Assembly (NCBI GenBank): GCA_035249905.1
Contig: DATFFT010000113.1
Span: forward strand, 1-64,000
Length of the DNA: 64,000 bases
Direction of reading: 5' to 3'
Source of the DNA: JAOUEA01 sp035249905
GTDB taxonomy: Bacteria > Actinomycetota > UBA4738 > HRBIN12
Part shown: positions 57,001 through 64,000 of the stretch, piece by piece
Layout: each line of letters begins with the position of its first letter
How positions within the stretch are numbered: position 1 is the stretch's first letter
The notes under the pieces: generated by a model
What the model was told of the DNA's origin: nothing
Databases searched by the model: none
The model's input: only the letters and a program-made list of their open reading frames with translations
Position numbers and translations under genes: made by a program

Positions 57001-57948
57001 TCAGCCGAACAGCAGCACGGCCGCGACCATCGTCGCGATCGAGAGCACCGTGCTGGCGATGAGCACCGACGCCGACTCCGATTCGTAAGCGCCGTATCTC
57101 ACGGCGAACATGGGTCCGACCACCGACGCGGGCATCGCGGTGAGGATCACGGCCTCGCTCTTCGCGACGCCGGTGATACCCAACACGGCGGCGATGCCGA
57201 TCATCGCCGCCGGCTGCGCGACGTTCTTGATGATCGCGAGCGCGATCGGCTCGACGCCGAACGTCACGCGGAACCGCGCGATGATGAGTCCCGATGCGAA
57301 CAGCGCGACGGCAGACGTGGCCTGCCCGATGAGGTCGAGGCTCGCGTCGAAGGGTTCCGGGGGCTCGAACCCCACCAGGACGAGCGCCAGCGCGAGGAAG
57401 GGCGACCACACGATCGACCTCGAGGCTGTGGTGATCAGCACCCGGCGGAGCACGGTGCCGAAGCTCTGGTCCTCGTCGGTGGGACGGGTCGCCCACTCCA
57501 GGATCACGATCGCCATCGGCAGGATCACGGCGTTGACCGCGATCGCGTAGAGCGAGATCGCGAGCGAGCTGCTCGACTTCCGGAACAAGGCGTCGAGGAT
57601 GGGCGTGCCCATGAACGCGGCGGTGGGCACCGCGACCATCAGCGCGATGATCGCGCTCGAGGCGAGGTCCCGCTTGAGCACGGTACGACCGAGCACCAGT
57701 CCGATCCCGATGAACAGCAGCTGCACGGCCGTGACGCCGACGAACAACGCTGCGTCCCCCATCAGGACGGTGCGGGGGGTCGCGACGACGCCGACGAACA
57801 CCATCGCCGGAAGGGCGAACCCCAGCACGAACTCGTTGAAGCCCTCGACCTGGTCGGCGTCGAAGGTCTTCCGCGCTCCGGCCAGGTACCCGAGGCCGAT
57901 CACCACGAACACGGGGATCAGCACGGAGATGATGTCGGCGACGCTCAT
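57001..57948 (-). CDS. AEC-family transporter (auxin efflux carrier-like)
   Basis: The 315-residue protein has about ten helices with the AEC halves: ISVLIPVFVVIGLGYLAGAR and FNEFVLGFALPAMVFVGVVA at the N-terminus, and KNVAQPAAMIGIAAVLGITG then ILTAMPASVVGPMFAVRYGA at the C-terminus. Bacterial members carry malate or other carboxylates. Its ATG overlaps the stop of the phosphotransferase-like gene by 4 nt. It converges with the hypothetical gene after thrC. Confidence 0.88.
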   Translation of the reverse strand: MSVADIISVLIPVFVVIGLGYLAGARKTFDADQVEGFNEFVLGFALPAMVFVGVVATPRTVLMGDAALFVGVTAVQLLFIGIGLVLGRTVLKRDLASSAIIALMVAVPTAAFMGTPILDALFRKSSSSLAISLYAIAVNAVILPMAIVILEWATRPTDEDQSFGTVLRRVLITTASRSIVWSPFLALALVLVGFEPPEPFDASLDLIGQATSAVALFASGLIIARFRVTFGVEPIALAIIKNVAQPAAMIGIAAVLGITGVAKSEAVILTAMPASVVGPMFAVRYGAYESESASVLIASTVLSIATMVAAVLLFG

Positions 57949-58868
57949 GTGGGTCTGCCCGCCCGCTCGAGGGCGCCCAGCCACCGATCGAATCGACCGT
58001 CCGCCGAACCTTCGGCCACCGTGGCGAGCTGTCGTTCGGCGGCCGCCGCCTCGGCCGACGACGCCGGCGGAGATTCGGAGAGCGTCCGCATCGCGGCGAG
58101 GTACGTGGCCGCCATGCGCATCAGCATGAGCCGTGATCGGCCGGCGTCGTCGACCGCTCCGAAGTAGAGCCGGAGCATAGCGTCGCCCTGATCCATCGTG
58201 AGGGCGAGGTGTTCGGCCAGGCTGCCGAGGTCCTCGAACGGATCCCCGGCGCCTGCCCACCTGTAGTCCACGATCCGCACCTGATCGCCGTCGAGGAACA
58301 GGCTCGACGGTGTGAGATCGCCATGGATCGTGACCGCCGCCCGCCCCGGTGCGACCGTCACCTCGGCGATGCTTCGGATGGCTTGGGTGGCGGCCGGCTC
58401 GGACCCGGGCATCGACGTGCCTCGGGCGATGGCGGTGCGGCGCAGGTCGCGAGCCTCTCGGAACGCCGAGCGCTCGCCGTTGGGCAGTGGGCACGAATGC
58501 AGGGCCCTGACCGACCCCACGAGCGACGGCAGGACCCCGTCGCGGCCGAGGTCCCGAGGCGTGAGATGGCGGCCGGACGCGAACCGGGTGATGAGGCAGC
58601 CCAGTTGGGGCATCGACGCGACCACGTCGGGCGCCACGCCGGCGCTCGCCGCCGCCCGGGCCACTTCGAGCTCGACCGACGGATCCGTGTACGGCCGGTT
58701 GCCGGAGGGGGAGGTGAGTCGGAGCACCGACAGCTCGTCGCCGACCTCGACCAGGTAATGACGTTCGTCGTGTCCGATCGACACCGGCGTCACGTCGACC
58801 CCGCGGCCGCGCCAGGCGCCCACGCCACGAATCGCCCCCTCGAGCCGTGGATCGCGGCCTCGCCCCAT
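57945..58868 (-). CDS. Aminoglycoside phosphotransferase/choline kinase-fold protein
   Basis: The 307-residue product has the kinase catalytic loop in VTIHGDLTPSSLFLDGDQVR and the metal site in IVDYRWAGAGDPFEDLG. In the loop the usual Asn (HGDxxxxN) is Ser, so metal binding may be altered. The N-lobe (HYLVEVGDELSVLRLTSPSG) is short. It may phosphorylate a small alcohol. TACGGT (58877-58882, minus) lies 8 nt before ATG 58868, a leaderless arrangement. Confidence 0.8.
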   Translation of the reverse strand: MGRGRDPRLEGAIRGVGAWRGRGVDVTPVSIGHDERHYLVEVGDELSVLRLTSPSGNRPYTDPSVELEVARAAASAGVAPDVVASMPQLGCLITRFASGRHLTPRDLGRDGVLPSLVGSVRALHSCPLPNGERSAFREARDLRRTAIARGTSMPGSEPAATQAIRSIAEVTVAPGRAAVTIHGDLTPSSLFLDGDQVRIVDYRWAGAGDPFEDLGSLAEHLALTMDQGDAMLRLYFGAVDDAGRSRLMLMRMAATYLAAMRTLSESPPASSAEAAAAERQLATVAEGSADGRFDRWLGALERAGRPT

Positions 58869-58949
58869 GGGCTCCGACCGTACGAGGCGCGCTTCCCGAA
58901 GGTCAACGTGGACCTCCGTTCGGTGTGGTCCAACCGGTGCCGTTCCTGC

Positions 58950-59084
58950 TAGCGTTGTCACCCGAGGGCACCGATCGCGGTTTGATGCTTCGAGCAGTTC
59001 CCTCACCCGGCTGTCACGGCCGGCGCCGACGGGCCAGCAGCAAGCACGATGCCCGATCCGGCGGAAGGAAGGAGGGGATCGCAC
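58950..59084 (+). promoter_or_regulatory. Cold-shock gene promoter and long 5' UTR
   Basis: TAGCGT at 58950-58955 is a likely -10. It would give an unusually long leader of about 120 nt before the cold-shock gene, unlike the short leaders elsewhere here. Long 5' UTRs that refold with temperature are known for cspA-type genes. No -35 consensus is seen. GGAAGGAGGGG precedes GTG 59085. Confidence 0.45.
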
Positions 59085-59288
59085 GTGGCAACAGGAACCG
59101 TGAAGTGGTTCAGCTCCGAGAAGGGCTTCGGCTTCATCACCCCTGATGACGGCAGCGCAGATGTGTTCGTGCACTTCAGCGCGATCTCGGGGGAGGGCTA
59201 CCGGAACCTCGACGAGAACCAGAAGGTCGAGTACGAGGTGACCCAAGGCCAGAAGGGCCCGCAGGCGGCAAACGTCCGCGGCGTCTGA
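59085..59288 (+). CDS. Cold-shock protein (CspA family)
   Basis: The 67-residue protein is a single cold-shock domain: ATGTVKWFSSEKGFGFITPD with RNP-1 KGFGFI, and RNP-2 DVFVHFSAI. It ends QKGPQAANVRGV. It binds single-stranded RNA or DNA and acts as an RNA chaperone. GTG 59085 is chosen for its strong ribosome binding site. A 12-codon in-frame extension has none. A strong terminator follows. Confidence 0.95.
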   Translation: MATGTVKWFSSEKGFGFITPDDGSADVFVHFSAISGEGYRNLDENQKVEYEVTQGQKGPQAANVRGV

Positions 59289-59307
59289 GACCTTCTCTCG
59301 TCTCACC

Positions 59308-59340
59308 GAACGGGGCCGGCGCGAAGCGCCGGCCCCGTTC
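59308..59340 (+). terminator. Intrinsic terminator of the cold-shock gene
   Basis: Arms of 15 bases, GAACGGGGCCGGCGC (59308-59322) and its exact complement (59326-59340), flank a 3-base GAA loop. They are followed by TCCGTTCT. It sits 20 nt after the cold-shock stop. Confidence 0.82.
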
Positions 59341-59363
59341 TCCGTTCTAGAGTTCGCGATGGC

Positions 59364-60674
59364 ATGGGTCGTCGAGCCCCGCTGATGGCCGGCGCCTATG
59401 GGCGCCGGCTCGCCGCGTTCGTCCTGGTGGTGGCCTGCGCGTGCTCGGCCTCGCCGGGTGCGCAGGATCGACTCGACAGCACTCCGACGCCGCCGGCGGC
59501 CCAGGCACCGTCGTCTCCGTCGGTCTCGGCGCCTCTCGCGCCCGCTCCGGACGAACCGATCATCACGGTCCGGGTCTCGCACGCTCCGTGGACCGCGGCG
59601 ATCGAGGCGACGGTCGGTGCGGCCGACGTCTCGGTCGCGATCGGGACGGGGAGTCACATCCGCTTCCTGCATCTGGGCGAGAAGAGGCGCATCCCTGCCT
59701 CGACCCAGAAGCTCCTGACCTCGATGACCGCGCTCGACACGTGGGGAGCTTCGTTCCGGTTCCCGACGATCGCCGTCGCCCGGAAGGCGTCACGAGGAGG
59801 TGTGATCGGCGGAGACCTGTTCCTCGTCGGGTCCGGCGATCCCGAGGTCGATGCCTCGGCGATCGCTCGACTGGCCGACAGGATCCGTGCCGCGGGCATC
59901 CGTCGGATCGACGGGTCCGTGGTCGGCGACACCACGGCGTTCACCCGGGAGTGGTGGGCGCCCGGCTGGGTGCCGGGGCTCTCGCGGAGCTTCGTGAACC
60001 GGACGACCGCGCTCGCGTTCGAGGGGAACGCGGGTGCCCTCCCCGAACTGGCGGCCGCTCGGTCGTTGACCGCCTCGCTCGAGGCTCTCGGCATCGTCGT
60101 CGCGGGCGAGCCGGAAGCGGGTGAAGCCCCCGACTCGGCCGCCGAGGTCACGCGCATAGCGTCGGCGCCGCTCGCGACGTTGCTGGCTACACAGAATCAC
60201 GGCTCGGTGAACTTCTACGCCGAGACGATGCTCAAGGCGCTCGGAGCGGAGGCGACGAACGGGGTCGGATCGACCGAGGCGGGAGCGGCGGCCGTCGAAC
60301 GATGGGCCGCCGATCGGGGCGAGCGCGTCCGGGTCCGCGACGGGTCGGGCCTCTCGTACGAAGACCGCATCTCGGCCCGGAGCCTCGTGAGCCTGTTGCT
60401 GCTGGCCCGTCGCGCGCCGTGGGGTGACACACTCGTAACGTCGCTTCCCGGTCCGGGCGAGGGCACGCTCGGACGACGCCTGATCGGTCTCCCCGTGCAT
60501 GCGAAGACGGGGACGTTGTTCGAGGTGCCGGTCTCGTCGCTCGCCGGGTACGTCGTCGACGCGTCCGGCAGGCCCGTCGCATTCGCGTCGCTCTCAAGGG
60601 GTCTCGACAAGGCAGCGGCGACCGTGATCGAAGACGAGGTCGTCCGCGTGATCGCCGGCTCGAGGGTGGGATGA
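59364..60674 (+). CDS. dacB: D-alanyl-D-alanine carboxypeptidase/endopeptidase (PBP4-type)
   Basis: PBP4-type enzymes trim or cut peptidoglycan peptides outside the membrane. The 436-residue product has a signal with possible lipobox (FVLVVACACS), a Pro/Ala-rich linker, and the penicillin-binding motifs SxxK in PASTQKLLT (Ser113, Lys116), SxN in HGSVNFYAE and KTG in VHAKTGTLF (381-383). The GGDLFLVGSGDPEV segment is typical of PBP4 domain II. The start may instead be ATG 59385. It converges with lysS. Confidence 0.9.
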   Translation: MGRRAPLMAGAYGRRLAAFVLVVACACSASPGAQDRLDSTPTPPAAQAPSSPSVSAPLAPAPDEPIITVRVSHAPWTAAIEATVGAADVSVAIGTGSHIRFLHLGEKRRIPASTQKLLTSMTALDTWGASFRFPTIAVARKASRGGVIGGDLFLVGSGDPEVDASAIARLADRIRAAGIRRIDGSVVGDTTAFTREWWAPGWVPGLSRSFVNRTTALAFEGNAGALPELAAARSLTASLEALGIVVAGEPEAGEAPDSAAEVTRIASAPLATLLATQNHGSVNFYAETMLKALGAEATNGVGSTEAGAAAVERWAADRGERVRVRDGSGLSYEDRISARSLVSLLLLARRAPWGDTLVTSLPGPGEGTLGRRLIGLPVHAKTGTLFEVPVSSLAGYVVDASGRPVAFASLSRGLDKAAATVIEDEVVRVIAGSRVG

Positions 60675-60694
60675 GTCGGGACCGTGCTCGTGCG

Positions 60695-62278
60695 CTACCC
60701 AGGGTCGACGGGCTCGTCGTCGCCGCTCGATCCTGCGGTCAAGCCGAACTCGGGCCGCAAGGTCGGGAACAGGATCACGTCTCGGATCGATCCGACGCCG
60801 GCGATCAGCATCACGAGCCGGTCGATGCCGATGCCCAGCCCGCCCGTGCACGGCATGCCGTACTCCAGCGCCCGCACGTAGTCGAGGTCGACGTCGCCGG
60901 CCTCGGGATCGCCCTCTTGCTTGGCGCGCGCTTCCGCCTCGAACGCCTCGAGCTGCAGGACCGGGTCGTTCTGCTCGCTGTAGGCGTTACAGAGCTCGTG
61001 CCCGCCCACGATGAGCTCGAACCGCTCCACGTAGCCGGGCTCGGTGCGATGGGCCCGCGCGAGCGGTGAGACCTCCTGCGGGTAGTCCAGGCAGAAGAGC
61101 GGCCCCCGTAGCGTGTGCTGGACACGCTCGTCGAAGACCGTGGTCATCAGGCGGCCGGCGCCCCACTCCGGTTCCCACGCCAGTTCCATGCCGTCGAGGA
61201 TCCTTCGAGCGTCGGCGACCTGCATCGTCGGATCCATCACGGCCCCGGTCTCGTCCTCGATCAGGTCGACCATGCGCACCCGGGGCCACGGCGGGGTCAG
61301 ATCGAGCGGCTCGTCGTCGAGGAGGACCTCGAGCGAGCCGTCGAGCGCCTGCGCCGTGGCGTGCACGATGAGGCCTTCGGTGAGTTCCATCATGTCGTGG
61401 TAGTCCCCGTAGGCCATGTAGGCCTCCAGCATGGTGAACTCGGGATTGTGGGCGGTGTCGATGCCCTCGTTGCGGAACACGCGCCCGATCTCGTACACCC
61501 GCTCCATGCCGCCGACGATCAGTCGCTTGAGATGCAGCTCGAGGGCGATGCGCAGGTACAGGTCGAGGTCCAGCGCGTTGTGATGGGTGGTGAACGGCCT
61601 GGCCGACGCGCCGCCCTGGACGGTCGAGAGCATCGGACCTTCTACCTCCCAGTAGCCCTGGCCCTCGAGGTACTCACGGATCGCGGCGAGCACCTTCCGT
61701 CGGATCCCGAAGATCTCGCGGGTGCGCTCGTTCGCGATCAGGTCGACGTAGCGCTGGCGCAACCTCGTATCGGCGTCGGTCAGACCGCGCCACTTGTCGG
61801 GCAACGGCCGGATCGCCTTGCCGAGCAACGTGAAGCCGTCGACGTTGACCGACAGCTCGCCACGGCGCGTGGTCATCACCGTGCCCGCTGCGCCGACCCA
61901 GTCGCCACGGTCGAGATGGTCGAAGTCCCGGTGGCGCTCGGCGCCGACCTTCTTGGAGTCGACGAACAGTTGGATGTCTCCGGTCCGGTCCTGAAGCGTC
62001 GCGAACGTCAATCCACCCTGGCGCCGCACGAGCATGAGGCGGCCCGCGACCTTCACCCGGTCGTCGGTTGCGCTGCCCGCCGCAAGGCCGGCATAGCGAT
62101 CGTGCAGCTCGGCGGCGTGTTGATCGGGGTCGTACCGAGGCGGGTACGGGTCGATCCCCGCCGCGGCCATCGCCTCGATCTTTCCGAGTCGGATGTCGCG
62201 CTGGCTCTCGTGCTCCTCCGCTTCGTGAGCTTCCTGCTCGTGCTCCTCGGCGGGACGATCGGTTCGGTCGTCGCTCAT
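60695..62278 (-). CDS. lysS: Lysyl-tRNA synthetase (class II)
   Basis: LysS charges tRNA-Lys. The 527-residue product has an acidic N-terminal extension, the anticodon-binding OB fold (VKVAGRLMLVRRQGGLTFAT), class II motif 1 (QGYWEVEGPMLSTVQGGASA), motif 2 (YEIGRVFRNEGIDTAHNPEF) and motif 3 (GGLGIGIDRLVML). A C-terminal tail of about 15 acidic residues follows FPTLRPE. The ATG at 62278 has no clear ribosome binding site; TACCAT lies 11 nt upstream. Confidence 0.96.
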   Translation of the reverse strand: MSDDRTDRPAEEHEQEAHEAEEHESQRDIRLGKIEAMAAAGIDPYPPRYDPDQHAAELHDRYAGLAAGSATDDRVKVAGRLMLVRRQGGLTFATLQDRTGDIQLFVDSKKVGAERHRDFDHLDRGDWVGAAGTVMTTRRGELSVNVDGFTLLGKAIRPLPDKWRGLTDADTRLRQRYVDLIANERTREIFGIRRKVLAAIREYLEGQGYWEVEGPMLSTVQGGASARPFTTHHNALDLDLYLRIALELHLKRLIVGGMERVYEIGRVFRNEGIDTAHNPEFTMLEAYMAYGDYHDMMELTEGLIVHATAQALDGSLEVLLDDEPLDLTPPWPRVRMVDLIEDETGAVMDPTMQVADARRILDGMELAWEPEWGAGRLMTTVFDERVQHTLRGPLFCLDYPQEVSPLARAHRTEPGYVERFELIVGGHELCNAYSEQNDPVLQLEAFEAEARAKQEGDPEAGDVDLDYVRALEYGMPCTGGLGIGIDRLVMLIAGVGSIRDVILFPTLRPEFGLTAGSSGDDEPVDPG

Positions 62279-62448
62279 CGGTGCGAGCGATGGTAGCGGG
62301 GCCGTGCCAGTCCTGCCGTAGGGGCCGCGGATCGCGCAGCCGCCCCTGGAGGAGCCCGTCCGCTCGGGATGACTTGCGCTCCAGCGCTCCTACCGACTAG
62401 CCTCGCATCGCTCGACCGGCCGGTCGGGAGCGGACGAGGGGGGGACCT

Positions 62449-62880
62449 ATGAGCATGACGAGCATCAAGCGGCCCGGAGTGGTGACGTTCATCGGCGTCA
62501 TCCTCTACATCCAGGCGGCTCTGGCGGCGGTCGCGGCGATCATGGCCTTCGCCTACAAGTCGCGGCTGGCCGACGCGATCTCGGAGCAGAGCGGGGTCGA
62601 GTTCTCGGGCGACAACCTGATCTGGCTGGGCGTGATCGAGGCGGTCATGGCCGTGGTCTTGTTCCTGGTGGCGTCGGGCATCATGCGAGGGAGCCGCGGC
62701 TACCGTGCCTTCGTTGCGATCGTGGAGGGATTCCGCATGGCCACGGCGTTCTTCTACATGTTGTGGCACCACGACGGTCCGTGGATCGAGTCGGGCATCG
62801 TCACGCTCCTGATCGGGGCGTTCGTGCTCTGGGCGCTGTACCACGAGAAGGCCGACGAGTTCTTCGAGTCGACCGGGTAG
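62449..62880 (+). CDS. Small four-helix membrane protein
   Basis: The 143-residue protein has four hydrophobic helices (VVTFIGVILYIQAALAAVAA; LIWLGVIEAVMAVVLFLVAS; a third around VAIVEGFRMATAFFYMLW; GIVTLLIGAFVLWALYH). I recognise no defined family. GAGGGGGGAC precedes ATG 62449. A TAGCCT box at 62398-62403 may be its -10. A terminator-like hairpin follows. Confidence 0.7.
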   Translation: MSMTSIKRPGVVTFIGVILYIQAALAAVAAIMAFAYKSRLADAISEQSGVEFSGDNLIWLGVIEAVMAVVLFLVASGIMRGSRGYRAFVAIVEGFRMATAFFYMLWHHDGPWIESGIVTLLIGAFVLWALYHEKADEFFESTG

Positions 62881-62902
62881 CCGGCGCGCAGAAGCGCATC
62901 CC

Positions 62903-62931
62903 GACGGCCGCCGGTCAAGCCGGCGGCCGTC
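62903..62931 (+). terminator. 12-bp hairpin after the small membrane protein gene
   Basis: GACGGCCGCCGG (62903-62914) pairs exactly with CCGGCGGCCGTC (62920-62931) around TCAAG. It is followed by GCTCCTTC. It ends 24 nt before the next start codon, so read-through may also occur. Confidence 0.72.
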
Positions 62932-62955
62932 GCTCCTTCAGCCAGAGGGGACCTG

Positions 62956-63630
62956 ATGGGTCAGGCGATCGGTGAGTTCCTTCCGATGGCGGTCGGGGTG
63001 GCGATCAGCCCCGTGCCGATCATCGCGGTGATCCTGATGCTGTTCACGGACAGGGCACGTCGAGACAGCCTCGCGTTCCTGCTCGGATGGCTCCTGGCGA
63101 TCGCGCTCGCCCTCGGGGTGCTGATCGCCGTGGCATCGACCCAGGAACTCGGCGCGGGAGGTGAGCCGTCAGACTCGGTCTCGTGGGCGAAGACGATCTT
63201 GGGGGCCCTCTCGATCCTGTTCGCGGTGAGGGAATGGCGACGTCGACCGCTACCGGGCACCGAGGCGACGATGCCCGCGTGGATGGAGAAGATCGACGCG
63301 ATGAAACCGGCCGCGGCGCTCGCGCTCGCCCTCGCGTTGTCGGTCGTCAACCCGAAGAACCTGTTGTTGGTCGCAGGGGGCGCGGTCGCGATCGCTCAAG
63401 CCGACCTGAGCTCGGGCGAGACGGCTGTCGCGATCCTCACGTTCACCGGGATCGGTGCTCTCGGCGTCGCGGTCCCCACGCTCGGCTATCTGCTCAAGGG
63501 CGAGGATATCCAGCCTGCGCTCGATCGCTCGAAGGCGTGGCTCGCGGCGAACAACACGGCGGTCATGGCGGTGCTGCTGCTCGTGATCGGCGCGACCCTG
63601 CTCGGGAAGGGCCTCAGCTCCCTGCTGTAA
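62956..63630 (+). CDS. GAP-family membrane protein (Sap, sulfolipid-1-addressing-like)
   Basis: The 224-residue protein has six helices in the LysE-like pattern of the GAP family: MAVGVAISPVPIIAVILMLF near the N-terminus, FLLGWLLAIALALGVLIAVA and ALSVVNPKNLLLVAGGAVAI. Mycobacterial relatives act in glycopeptidolipid or sulfolipid export; the role here is unknown. AGAGGGGAC precedes ATG 62956. It overlaps the convergent secreted-protein gene by 17 nt. Confidence 0.83.
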   Translation: MGQAIGEFLPMAVGVAISPVPIIAVILMLFTDRARRDSLAFLLGWLLAIALALGVLIAVASTQELGAGGEPSDSVSWAKTILGALSILFAVREWRRRPLPGTEATMPAWMEKIDAMKPAAALALALALSVVNPKNLLLVAGGAVAIAQADLSSGETAVAILTFTGIGALGVAVPTLGYLLKGEDIQPALDRSKAWLAANNTAVMAVLLLVIGATLLGKGLSSLL

Positions 63631-64000
63631 CGCGCCCCGCGACGTGGAAGCCGAGGGCTCGCCCGATGCGGCCGCCTCCGATGAACCGCCAAACCACCCG
63701 GTACGCACCGGGTCCTGCGAACGGGAAGTTCGCACGGAACGCGATCGACGAGCCGAACGAGGAGCCCCTCTCGCGGATGCGGTAGCGGTGGCACGTCGTG
63801 GCATGGTCTGGGCCGGTGACGCACAGGCGGTACCGCGAGAAGAACTCCGCGGCGAGGCCGATGCGGAACCTTCTCACTCCGTCGACCTTCCGGACGCTCT
63901 TGCAGACGTCGCCACTGGGTGAACACCCCTCGAGCGGCAGATGGCCGGCCGCTGCGGGCACCGCGCCCAGCACACCGATGGCGAGGACGAGGGTGAGTGC
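63614..64000 (-). CDS. Secreted protein of unknown function, 5' end cut by window
   Basis: The frame is open to the window edge (129 codons) and its first visible residues form the end of a signal peptide (ALTLVLAIGVLGAVPAAAGH). The mature part has cysteines in EGCSPSGDVCKSVRKV and VTGPDHATTCHRYRI, suggesting disulfides. FRIGLAAEFFSRYRLCV and GPGAYRVVWRFIGGGRIGRA suggest a beta-sandwich. I recognise no family. Confidence 0.65.
   Translation of the reverse strand, partial: ALTLVLAIGVLGAVPAAAGHLPLEGCSPSGDVCKSVRKVDGVRRFRIGLAAEFFSRYRLCVTGPDHATTCHRYRIRERGSSFGSSIAFRANFPFAGPGAYRVVWRFIGGGRIGRALGFHVAGRVTAGS

Noticed and set aside
1..64000. CRISPR arrays, insertion sequences, integrases or long direct repeats.
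   Set aside because: Reading both strands I saw no regular repeat-spacer pattern, transposase or recombinase, and the composition is uniform.

Overview
The window is GC-rich (roughly 70% by eye) and gene-dense, with tight operons and many 1-4 nt start/stop overlaps. It looks like a chromosome segment of a member of the Actinomycetota. The grounds are the rpsF-ssb-rpsR-rplI-dnaB order, a dnaK-grpE-dnaJ-hspR-clpB operon with a HAIR-type HspR operator, DUF1918, GAP-family and FmdB-like proteins, frequent GTG starts, and many apparently leaderless genes (TANNNT box 6-8 nt before the start codon). I saw no prophage, insertion sequence, integron or CRISPR array. Both window ends cut a gene: panB on the left and a secreted protein on the right.

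Layout. 1-5.7 kb: panB (partial), the S6/SSB/S18/L9 operon, an oppositely oriented HAD phosphatase, a patch of DnaA-box-like sequences, dnaB, nth and tRNA-Gly(CCC). 5.8-8.8 kb: trpD, dcd and a convergent two-component pair (cytosolic kinase plus NarL-type regulator). 9.0-16.8 kb: one heat-shock operon, dnaK-hsp20-grpE-dnaJ-hspR-GNAT-clpB, behind a promoter whose -35 lies inside a HAIR operator. 16.9-21.3 kb: a LemA locus, an MFS transporter, a metallo-beta-lactamase-fold hydrolase and a DUF2090 aldolase-like protein.

21.4-30.8 kb is a sulfur/anion transport locus. On the minus strand lie TauE/SafE, UspA, a Na+/Pi-cotransporter-like protein with a terminator-type leader, a DUF2292 protein, and an SsuBC pair without a binding protein. 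On the plus strand lies a complete sulfate ABC importer, cysP-cysT-cysW-cysA, ending in a second DUF2292 gene. The leaders of the Na+/Pi-like gene and of cysP share a 21-nt element (20 of 21 identical). This is the best candidate here for an undescribed regulatory system.

31-38 kb: DUF1579-like and FmdB-like genes, an IclR regulator, a PHP hydrolase, then a peptide-type ABC importer without ATPases whose binding protein has a C-terminal membrane anchor, followed by an IMPase-family phosphatase. 38-44 kb: small proteins, an NYN nuclease with two LOTUS domains, DUF1918, a Tat-exported phosphoesterase, a lipoprotein and an acyl-CoA dehydrogenase. 44-57 kb: amidohydrolase, EamA transporter, amine oxidase/amidase divergent pair, an ABC-2 exporter overlapping a FocA-type channel, a FAD oxidoreductase, and ilvD-thrC. 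57-64 kb: AEC transporter with an aminoglycoside-phosphotransferase-fold protein, a cold-shock protein, a PBP4-type carboxypeptidase, lysS and membrane proteins.
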